Below, in pieces: positions 7,329-14,259 of a stretch of DNA of 23,116 bases. The position numbers and the translations under genes are program-made. How positions within the stretch are numbered: the stretch's first letter is position 1; the number at the start of each line of letters is the position of its first letter. A model generated the notes under the pieces. That model was not told where the DNA came from. It made no database searches and saw only the letters and a list, made by a program, of their open reading frames with translations. The DNA comes from JAJRXG01 sp964640065 (lineage in GTDB: Bacteria; Bacteroidota; Bacteroidia; Chitinophagales; Saprospiraceae). The DNA lies in NCBI GenBank assembly GCA_964640065.1, contig CAZXIE010000050.1, forward strand, positions 1-23,116, in the 5' to 3' direction.

Positions 7329-8591
7329 TTAAGTATTCAAGGATTGCCATATGGCCTCAAGACCAGTGTACGAAATAACACAAGAAAAAACAAATGCCAA
7401 TATCAGCCCAATATTCATGAGCATCGAGGCTTTATAAGCTCCCATCAATTCTTTCTTATTCAATAGATATGAAATACTCAAGATGACAACCGGCAAGACA
7501 AATACATTGAATACTTGTGATAGAATTTGTGCATTAATAGGATTATAGCCAAAAACTGGCACTGCAAGACTTATCACACAAGCAATACCTGTGATTACTT
7601 TAAATTGACCAGATTTGATATCCAAAGTTCCATTTTTATAGTCTGCAAGCAATATAGGAGTGATCATCAATATTGGGAATACAGATGATATGCCAGCACC
7701 CATAACCCCAGCTAAGAACACTGCCACTGCTAAACGTCCTAATATTGGATCTAATACGTTGGCCATATCCATGACACTATTTATCGATACGCTCTTCCCA
7801 CTCAGTGCTGCAGCAGATATGGCCATAATAGCTCCACTAACAAAGAAAATCAGTAGAGCTGCCATAAGAGCATCTTTACTTTGTTCCTTCATATGCTTTT
7901 CATCCCAGCCTTTACCCTGCAAGAAAAGAGGGCGCGATAGAAAAGTGGCCGCGGCCATCGTAGTTCCCACAAAAGCAGCTACAAGCATATTCCCTCCCGG
8001 TACATCCGGAATCGAAGGAATGAGTCCTGATAATACTTCCTTCGGACTGGGTATAACAATCACGAGTGAGCATATAAATGAAAAGGCCATAACAGCAACA
8101 AATACAACGAATACCTTCTCGACTAAAGAGAAGCTCCCTCTCAATAAAACAGTATACAACGTAGTAATCAAAACAATCGCAATAACTAATACGGCCATAT
8201 ATTGATAAGAACTGATACTTGGCAATATTCTAGAGATAGCTTCATAAATGGCATTGGCAGTGATACCTAGTATGCCTATCAATGAATTCCACTGCCCTAT
8301 AGTTATGCCTATAATAATGATGATAGCTATAAAGTGCCCATATTTTATATGCTTCTTCATAGCATACAGGGCAGTCTCCCCAGTGACTAAGTTATATCTA
8401 CCATAAGCATTCATAAGAATCCACGAAAAGAAGCAACTTAATACCAAAACCCAAAGCAAATCCATCCCGTGTTCATTGCCAGCAACGATCATCGACGTAA
8501 CACTTCCAGTACCGATAGTAAACCCAAGGGCCATAATTCCAGGGCCTATCTTTTCGAGAATACTATTCAGGTATTTGATCATTATCATCAT
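7329..8591 (-). CDS. Nramp-related membrane transporter lacking canonical metal-site motifs
   Basis: This 420-residue protein with about eleven membrane segments resembles the Nramp/MntH fold family (GPGIMALGFTIGTGS start, AGNEHG, then LVTGETALYAMKK). In metal-transporting Nramp proteins the first segment carries DPGN and the sixth carries MPHN. Here the corresponding places read GTGS (27-30) and, near residue 212, MAAATF, so the Asp/Asn metal ligands and the Pro-His of segment six are absent; the Met may remain. Transport of Mn2+ or Fe2+ by the usual mechanism is therefore doubtful. Sitting in the operon between susD and kdgF, it could carry a different solute such as a sugar acid, or another cation. 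Three ATG codons (8591, 8588, 8582) start the frame, and a 15-bp hairpin lies six bases upstream, so the exact start is uncertain. Confidence 0.75.
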   Translation of the reverse strand: MMIMIKYLNSILEKIGPGIMALGFTIGTGSVTSMIVAGNEHGMDLLWVLVLSCFFSWILMNAYGRYNLVTGETALYAMKKHIKYGHFIAIIIIIGITIGQWNSLIGILGITANAIYEAISRILPSISSYQYMAVLVIAIVLITTLYTVLLRGSFSLVEKVFVVFVAVMAFSFICSLVIVIPSPKEVLSGLIPSIPDVPGGNMLVAAFVGTTMAAATFLSRPLFLQGKGWDEKHMKEQSKDALMAALLIFFVSGAIMAISAAALSGKSVSINSVMDMANVLDPILGRLAVAVFLAGVMGAGISSVFPILMITPILLADYKNGTLDIKSGQFKVITGIACVISLAVPVFGYNPINAQILSQVFNVFVLPVVILSISYLLNKKELMGAYKASMLMNIGLILAFVFSCVISYTGLEAIWQSLNT

Positions 8592-8597
8592 TAAAAT

Positions 8598-8631
8598 GCT
8601 GAATAGGGAGCAATTATGCTCCCTATTCAGC
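8598..8631 (-). terminator. Perfect 15-bp hairpin between susD and the Nramp-related gene
   Basis: Arms GCTGAATAGGGAGCA (8598-8612) and its exact complement (8617-8631) enclose a four-base loop. On the minus strand it is followed by ATTTTAAT, a weak T tract, and then almost at once by the start codon of the Nramp-related gene. It could be a leaky terminator, a 3' stabilizer of the susCD message, or a structure limiting translation of the next gene. Confidence 0.65.
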
Positions 8632-8680
8632 TGTATGAAAAAACTAATCGTTTTATCTATGAAATCTTCTAGTGATCTCT

Positions 8681-8720
8681 AGAAAAGCAGATAGAGCTAA
8701 ATTCGAACTATAGCTTTTCT
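8681..8720 (-). other. Second hairpin in the susD downstream region
   Basis: AGAAAAGC at 8681-8688 pairs with GCTTTTCT at 8713-8720, and the stem continues through a small bulge (GATAG with CTA). It lies just after the susD stop. Together with the 8598-8631 hairpin it fills most of the 142-base gap, the longest inside the operon, and may protect the 3' end of a processed susCD transcript. Confidence 0.45.
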
Positions 8721-8733
8721 CATTGAAGATTTA

Positions 8734-10047
8734 TTAGTAACCAGGATTCTGAGTTATAGTGTTAAAACTTGCTAGAATCTCAGATATCGGAATTGGGAAC
8801 AGATGATATATTGGATCTACAGTCATCCCCAATTCAGCGTTAACCGTGTTAGTTCTAACCAAGTCGAACCATCTTTGGCCTTCAAATGCTAATTCAAGTC
8901 TTCTTTCGTCTTGTATTGCTTGTCTAATAGCTCCTTGACTATTGAGATCTGCTGGATCCAAAGGTGCTAAACCAGCTCTCGTTCTAAGAGGATCGAGAAC
9001 GCCTAAAGCCATGCTTGATGAAGCTCCTGTTTCATTTAGTGCCTCCGCATAAAGCAACATTACATCAGCAAGTCTTAGCTCTATCCAATCGTGATCAGGG
9101 CCTCCAGTCTGAGGGAACTTTGGAGATGACATAGTCTCTTCATTTATTGTTACCGCTCTTCTAAGATCCCCAGGGCTCGCATCAAATGCTGATATCAAGC
9201 TAGGATCAAGTGGTAGTAGAGACTTAGTATCTAACCCTCCTGACCAAGACCAAAATTCAGAAAATCCGTATTCGTCGACAACTGAACTGGATACTTGAGT
9301 TGCAAATAAAATCTCAGAATTGAGATCATTATCCACTCCAAAAACATCAGCGAAATTGTCTTGCAAACTAAATCCTGCTGCACCCGCACCATTAACTACC
9401 GCTGCTAGTTCTCCAACAGCGCTATTAAAGTCTCCGAGCTGCATATATACTTTGCCGAGCATACCTCTAGCTGCTAAGCTGGAGGCTCTCCCATTTACAC
9501 TTTGAACTCCTAAAGCTTCACTTGCAGCTTGCAGATCGGGAATTATCACACCATTATATACTTCGGAGGCAGATTGTCTTTCAAATACTGACAAATCTGT
9601 AGTAGAAGGTGAAGCTGACAAATTAACTGTCACATCTCCAAATGCTCTTACAAGTTTAAAGTAAGATAAGCCTCTTAAAAATTGAGCTTCTCCTATTTCT
9701 ATAGGGTCATCAGAATTTTCGATGACTGTATTAGCACTTAATATCGATCGATATAAGGCAGTATAAAATGGGCCGAAAAACTGATCTTCCATATCGACCA
9801 AATCTCCGTTGAATCGGTCAAAAGAAGGAAATGGTTCCTCCTCCATTAAAGCATTATCTGATCTAAAGTCTCCCATCACAGCCATCGGTGTGACAGAACC
9901 TAATTGATAGAAATATGCTGCATTCAGAACTCCAGCAAAATCGGTAAGTGAATTTGAACTAGCGATATTAGGTGGAGATTGATCCAAATCTTCACAGGCA
10001 GTAAGTGACAGCAAAGAGAGTACTAGTATTATATTGAATAATTTCAT
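8734..10047 (-). CDS. susD: SusD/RagB-family outer-membrane glycan-binding lipoprotein
   Basis: This 437-residue lipoprotein (lipobox LTAC, Cys18) belongs to the SusD/RagB family and forms the lid over the SusC channel, capturing oligosaccharide at the cell surface. Family marks include the helical repeat region (AQFLRGLSYFKLVRAFGDV at about 120-140), the DWIELRLADVMLLYAEALNE segment, and the C-terminal RRLELAFEGQRWFDLVRT and LFPIPISEI blocks. It is somewhat shorter than the more common 500-550 residues, with no sign of a break. The gene starts 11 bases after susC. Alginate oligomers as ligand are inferred from the surrounding lyases and uronate pathway. Confidence 0.95.
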   Translation of the reverse strand: MKLFNIILVLSLLSLTACEDLDQSPPNIASSNSLTDFAGVLNAAYFYQLGSVTPMAVMGDFRSDNALMEEEPFPSFDRFNGDLVDMEDQFFGPFYTALYRSILSANTVIENSDDPIEIGEAQFLRGLSYFKLVRAFGDVTVNLSASPSTTDLSVFERQSASEVYNGVIIPDLQAASEALGVQSVNGRASSLAARGMLGKVYMQLGDFNSAVGELAAVVNGAGAAGFSLQDNFADVFGVDNDLNSEILFATQVSSSVVDEYGFSEFWSWSGGLDTKSLLPLDPSLISAFDASPGDLRRAVTINEETMSSPKFPQTGGPDHDWIELRLADVMLLYAEALNETGASSSMALGVLDPLRTRAGLAPLDPADLNSQGAIRQAIQDERRLELAFEGQRWFDLVRTNTVNAELGMTVDPIYHLFPIPISEILASFNTITQNPGY

Positions 10048-10058
10048 TTGTCTAATCT

Positions 10059-13000
10059 TTAGAAGTTAACATTTAAACCAGCTGTAAAGCTTCTGACCAC
10101 AGGACTAGCTCCAACTTGCACTCCATAAGTGGTAGGTCCTAAATATCCGCTATTAGTGATCTCAACACCTTCAGGATTATAAGATGTATAGTCTGAACCA
10201 ACTATGTAGAGTAAGTTCGTTGAAGCAAGGTAAACTCTTGCTGATCCTATGCCAATTTCATCAAGCCAATCGGAATCTAAATTAAATCCTACTGTCAAGT
10301 TTCTTAACGCTAAATAGGATGCACTTTGGATACCTGAATCTGTTTGTCGTCTATTACCGATGAAGAACTGACCATTATGATCTGCGATGCCGTCACCTTC
10401 AGAATCAAATCCATCAACTAATCTTCCGCTCCATTCTGAACCGTAGTATAATGGATCAATATTATAGACTTCGCCTCCTTGAGATCCTTGGAACTGCATA
10501 GAGACATCTAAAGGTCCGAAACTCATCTGACTGTTTAATCCCCAATAGAAATCTGGTGTATTCTGACCTATCTTGACTAGATCACCACCTTCTTCGACAG
10601 TTCGTGTTCTATCTATAACACCATCGCCGTTTTGGTCAACGACGAATGATTCGCCTGTACGATTATTCGGGTGTCTAGTACCATCTTCTAAAAATTCAAA
10701 GCCTACCTCCTCTGTGGTTTCTAATCCCCACATTTCTCCTATTTCACCTCCAACATAATTTCTAAATATCGGCCCTCTACCACTCTGCCCGTATTGGACA
10801 CGTGGCAATTCATCTAGTCCTCCTAAATCCGTTATTTCGTTATTTACTGTTGAAAAATTCGCACTGAGATTCCAACGGAAGCCTGGTTTATCGATTACGG
10901 TAGCTCCAAATTCAAGCTCTAACCCAGAACTTCTAACATCTCCTGAATTAAGCGCAATCGACGTGGTTCCTACTACTTCAGGTACACTTTGATTGATTAA
11001 TATGTCTTGGATTTCGGATGTGTAGTAGTCAACACTTATTCTGAATCGATTTTGTAAAAAACCTAAATTGGTTCCAAAGTTTGTCTCAGTATTAGTCTGC
11101 CATGTAAGATCTGGATTGGCTATATCATTAGGAATCAAGAATCCATTACCAAAGATGGTGGCTTGTGGATTCAACAAACTCAAAGAACCAAAGGCTCCAA
11201 GAAACGATGTAGTTCCTAATGATCCTCTACTGACCCTTAGTTTTAAGTCACTGAGAAATTCTGAATTAAAAAATGATTCATTGTGTAGGTTCCAACCTAA
11301 AGAGAATGCTGGAAAAATTTCAAATCTATTATTTATACCAAATCGTGAATCACCATCTCTACGTAATGAGACTGAGGCTAGATATCTGTTATCGTAAGCA
11401 TAATTAATTCTTCCAAATACACTTCTTCTAGCAATAGTCTCATCTCTCTCTGTTATGGAAATATCCGCTGGATCTAAAATTGCAAAATTAGCTGGTTGAC
11501 CAAATGGCACATTCGTTCCATTAAGTGTTATGCCACTAAGGTAAAAATTCTGAAACTCTAACCCTGCTACCGCTCCGATGTCATGTTTACCAATAACCTT
11601 ATTATAATTCAGTGTAGTTTCACTCAACACTGACGATCTCTTGATGTTTGACTCATTTAATCGAGTTTGAGTACTTCGCGCTCTAGAGTCGAATTCTAAT
11701 CCTCTCCAAAAGAAATCTCTCGTATCTCTAAGATCTCCACCAAGTACACTTTTAATATCCAACCCATCTACGATATTGTATTGTAGATAAGCGCTCACAT
11801 TACCAAAAAATGTCTGTTGCGATCTATCTGTATTATCTAATTTCGTTGCAGGGCCCGCATCTCCAGAACCTCCTATGCCATTATTAGCCCTACCGTAGTG
11901 CCAATCTTGTGCAGTATCTCCAGGCTGCAAAGTGGAAATGCTATTATTAAATGGTGCATCACCACCTCGATACCCGTTGTCAAATGGATCTAAACCTAAG
12001 GCTTGAGCCTCCTGATCTAACTGCTGAACAAAAGCAATAGACTCCGCGGTATGATAAATAGGATGTACACTATATGCTCTTAACAGATCTCTTATATCGT
12101 GACCTAGTATGTCGCGATCACCTGAAAAGCCATTGAAGTTTATTCCAGCTTTGACTTTGCGTCCTATATTGGCATCCACATTGAGTCGAGCATTTATCCT
12201 TTCAAAACCTTGGGTAATTGCTATACCTTCGGTATCCAAATAGCCCAGAGATGCGAAATATCTAACATCATCTGTACCTCCGCTAATGCTGAGATCGTGA
12301 TTCATGCTAGAACCAGTCTGAAATAACCAATCTTCTACATTGACTACACCTGGAGATCGTTCGTAAGCAGACAATCTAAACTCTAAAAACTCAGGATCAA
12401 CTTGCGAAACATCCCATCTGCCAGCTGCTATCTCTTGTCTTGAAAAAGCCGCCCACTCTGGACCAGTTTGAAGGATGTTACCAACGGCCTTATTTGATAT
12501 ACTACCATAAGCATTATAACTTATAGTAGGCTTTCCAGATTGGCCTTGCTTTGTGGTAACAAGAACCACACCGTTAGCACCTCTAGATCCATATATGGCC
12601 GCAGAGGCAGCATCTTTAAGAATCTCCAAGCTTTCTATATCATTAGGATTGACGGTAGCCAGACTTCCTGAGATCGGATATCCGTCCACTACGATGAGAG
12701 GATTAGAGTCTCCTGAAATCGAAGAAGCTGCTCTGATCTGAATCCTAGGGTCTGCTCCAGGCTCTCCATCTTGATTTTGAATCAAGACACCAGATAATTT
12801 ACCTGCTAGGGCATCATCGACTCGATTTGCCTGAATGGCTGCGATATCTCTTCCCTTTACTTGAGCGATAGCTCCGGTATTATGTGATAATTTACGTGAT
12901 CCGTAACCTGTGACAATAACTTCACTTAGAGCAAAAGCGTCTTCCGAAATGACTATCGAAAAATCTGTTTGATTGCCAACTTCTACTTCTACAGTAGAAA

Positions 13001-13277
13001 ATCCCAAATAACTTATAACCAAGACATCGCTCGGTTGTGCTTCGATGGAGAATGATCCATCGAGATCGGTAACAGTACCAGTCAAGGTTCCTTTCACCAT
13101 TACGTTTGCTCCTATGACCGGCAGATTATCTGACTCAGATGTAACCGTACCAGTAATAGTCGCGACTGCACTGTTATCATTGGCATATAATGAAGAACCA
13201 AAGAGTGCAGTGCATGAAAGGACGAGCAATGCTAATGCTAGTCCTGAAATTGTTTTAGATAGTTTTATATACTTCAT
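10059..13277 (-). CDS. susC: SusC-family TonB-dependent outer-membrane transporter
   Basis: This 1072-residue protein imports oligosaccharides, here presumably oligoalginate, across the outer membrane using TonB energy. After a signal peptide (about 1-33) comes a CarboxypepD_reg-like domain (about 40-115). A TonB-box-like SEVIVTGYG follows near 118-126, then a plug domain (about 130-245) with the SusC signature LKDAASAAIYGSRGANGVVLVTTKQG in its second half. The remainder is a 22-strand-type barrel that ends in Phe (NVNF). Length is typical. There is no N-terminal extension for anti-sigma signalling, which agrees with control by the neighbouring GntR-type regulator. It starts 26 bases after the regulator stop and 11 before susD. 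No clear promoter is visible in the 26-base gap, so co-transcription with the regulator is likely. Confidence 0.96.
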   Translation of the reverse strand: MKYIKLSKTISGLALALLVLSCTALFGSSLYANDNSAVATITGTVTSESDNLPVIGANVMVKGTLTGTVTDLDGSFSIEAQPSDVLVISYLGFSTVEVEVGNQTDFSIVISEDAFALSEVIVTGYGSRKLSHNTGAIAQVKGRDIAAIQANRVDDALAGKLSGVLIQNQDGEPGADPRIQIRAASSISGDSNPLIVVDGYPISGSLATVNPNDIESLEILKDAASAAIYGSRGANGVVLVTTKQGQSGKPTISYNAYGSISNKAVGNILQTGPEWAAFSRQEIAAGRWDVSQVDPEFLEFRLSAYERSPGVVNVEDWLFQTGSSMNHDLSISGGTDDVRYFASLGYLDTEGIAITQGFERINARLNVDANIGRKVKAGINFNGFSGDRDILGHDIRDLLRAYSVHPIYHTAESIAFVQQLDQEAQALGLDPFDNGYRGGDAPFNNSISTLQPGDTAQDWHYGRANNGIGGSGDAGPATKLDNTDRSQQTFFGNVSAYLQYNIVDGLDIKSVLGGDLRDTRDFFWRGLEFDSRARSTQTRLNESNIKRSSVLSETTLNYNKVIGKHDIGAVAGLEFQNFYLSGITLNGTNVPFGQPANFAILDPADISITERDETIARRSVFGRINYAYDNRYLASVSLRRDGDSRFGINNRFEIFPAFSLGWNLHNESFFNSEFLSDLKLRVSRGSLGTTSFLGAFGSLSLLNPQATIFGNGFLIPNDIANPDLTWQTNTETNFGTNLGFLQNRFRISVDYYTSEIQDILINQSVPEVVGTTSIALNSGDVRSSGLELEFGATVIDKPGFRWNLSANFSTVNNEITDLGGLDELPRVQYGQSGRGPIFRNYVGGEIGEMWGLETTEEVGFEFLEDGTRHPNNRTGESFVVDQNGDGVIDRTRTVEEGGDLVKIGQNTPDFYWGLNSQMSFGPLDVSMQFQGSQGGEVYNIDPLYYGSEWSGRLVDGFDSEGDGIADHNGQFFIGNRRQTDSGIQSASYLALRNLTVGFNLDSDWLDEIGIGSARVYLASTNLLYIVGSDYTSYNPEGVEITNSGYLGPTTYGVQVGASPVVRSFTAGLNVNF

Positions 13278-13303
13278 ACGAAAAATTATTTTTTGACTAA
13301 ATC

Positions 13304-14038
13304 TTACTTTAAATTTTTATTTGCTTGACCATTCATTGTTAGATGAGTCTTGCTATAGTTCACAACATCGTGGAGATGTAACGCCATAGAATCACCAGAT
13401 TTCTGTTGATCCTGATCTATAATACTGGCGACTATTAAGCGATGCTCTTCTATTGTCTTATTAAACCCTTCATCGCTACAGACTTTCAGATCTATATAGT
13501 TACTCACAATGTCCGGGGTGATTATAAGCATGAAAGACTTCAGTGCCCTATTCTTGCTAGCCTCAGCAATCTTTAAATGAAATAATAGATCTTCCTCAAC
13601 TGCTGGCTTATTCTGTAATATTTTCTCCTCGTAGCTGTCAAGGGCCTTTTGAATAGCTATAATATCATCTGCCGTTCTTCTTTGAGCGGCAAGTTTGGCT
13701 GCATTTACTTCAAGTATGAGCCTCATCTCAACCAGCGATGCAAAATCTGATGGTTCAAGTAACAAAACATCCGAGATTAGTCCTTCTATTGCTGATATAC
13801 CAAGACCTGCGACTACTGTACCACTCTGTGGTTGTGTCTTGAGGATGCCGTAAAATTCAAGCTTATGAATAGCATCCCTAACTGGACCTCTACTCACACC
13901 GAACTTCTCTGCTAGTCTTCTTTCGGGAGGGAGTTTGTCACCAGGCTTGAGTTCTCCGGAGATGATCAATGTTCTTATCTGGTTGATGATCATATCAACC
14001 GGTTTTTCCACGACTATCTTCTGAAAATTGTCAAGCAT
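13304..14038 (-). CDS. GntR-family transcriptional regulator, FadR (FCD) subfamily
   Basis: This regulator of about 244 residues has an N-terminal winged helix (about residues 12-78, with GELKPGDKLPPERRLAEKFGVSRGPVRDAIHKL) and a C-terminal helical FCD ligand domain with several His residues (DLLFHLKIAEAS, HLHD). FCD proteins usually bind small organic acids; in flavobacterial alginate loci a FadR-like regulator responds to a monouronate intermediate, so DEH or KDG is a reasonable effector. The frame is open upstream to a TTG at 14128. I choose the ATG at 14038 because three operator-like palindromes (14061-14101) and a -7-like element (14126-14133) would otherwise lie in the coding region. 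It is the first gene of the minus-strand operon, 26 bases before susC, and is probably autoregulated. Confidence 0.9.
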   Translation of the reverse strand: MLDNFQKIVVEKPVDMIINQIRTLIISGELKPGDKLPPERRLAEKFGVSRGPVRDAIHKLEFYGILKTQPQSGTVVAGLGISAIEGLISDVLLLEPSDFASLVEMRLILEVNAAKLAAQRRTADDIIAIQKALDSYEEKILQNKPAVEEDLLFHLKIAEASKNRALKSFMLIITPDIVSNYIDLKVCSDEGFNKTIEEHRLIVASIIDQDQQKSGDSMALHLHDVVNYSKTHLTMNGQANKNLK

Positions 14039-14060
14039 GGTTGGTATCTGTTTCAGATTT

Positions 14061-14072
14061 TTGGTTATCCAA
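14061..14072. promoter_or_regulatory. Putative GntR/FadR operator, imperfect copy
   Basis: TTGGTTATCCAA differs from the two exact copies that follow only at the seventh and eighth bases (AT for GA). The TTGG...CCAA half-sites are kept. It starts 15 bases before the next copy and lies in the untranslated leader of the regulator gene. Confidence 0.55.
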
Positions 14073-14075
14073 TAT

Positions 14076-14087
14076 TTGGTTGACCAA
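14076..14087. promoter_or_regulatory. Putative GntR/FadR operator, exact copy 1
   Basis: TTGGTTGACCAA is a palindrome with half-sites TTGGT/ACCAA around two central bases. This is the size and symmetry of FadR-subfamily operators, whose E. coli FadR example has a TGGT...ACCA core. It lies between the -7-like element and the start codon of the regulator, a position suited to repression. Confidence 0.75.
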
Positions 14088-14089
14088 AA

Positions 14090-14101
14090 TTGGTTGACCA
14101 A
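14090..14101. promoter_or_regulatory. Putative GntR/FadR operator, exact copy 2
   Basis: This is the same 12-base palindrome TTGGTTGACCAA, 14 bases from the previous copy. With the other two sites it makes a regular tandem array that could bind several regulator dimers side by side on the same DNA face or an adjacent one. Confidence 0.75.
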
Positions 14102-14125
14102 ATCTAGCAAAAGATATTCATACTC

Positions 14126-14133
14126 CAAATTTA
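14126..14133 (-). promoter_or_regulatory. Candidate -7 promoter element of the gntR-susCD operon
   Basis: The minus strand reads TAAATTTG, an exact match to Bacteroidota TAnnTTTG. Transcription would start near 14120, giving a leader of about 80 nt that contains all three operator copies. A -33 TTTG is not evident. The element overlaps the upstream TTG codon, an argument against that codon being the start. Confidence 0.5.
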
Positions 14134-14259
14134 TCTTCGTAGTTTTCTATATGCTGCTAACGATGTATGGCAGACGAAACGAATAGAAAAATCAACAAGT
14201 CAGTGCGACTTTCTTATTTAAGCACATACTTTTAGGTAGAAGATAGACAACCGATTTTT

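Noticed and set aside
7660..8205. A 181-codon open frame on the plus strand opposite the Nramp-related gene
   Set aside because: It is antisense to a clear membrane-protein gene, its product is low-complexity and lacks a recognisable domain, and no promoter or leader is evident.
14129..14259. Promoter for the plus-strand gene at 14260
   Set aside because: The only candidate, TACTTTTA near 14227, has one mismatch to TAnnTTTG and no -33 partner; too weak to list as a feature.
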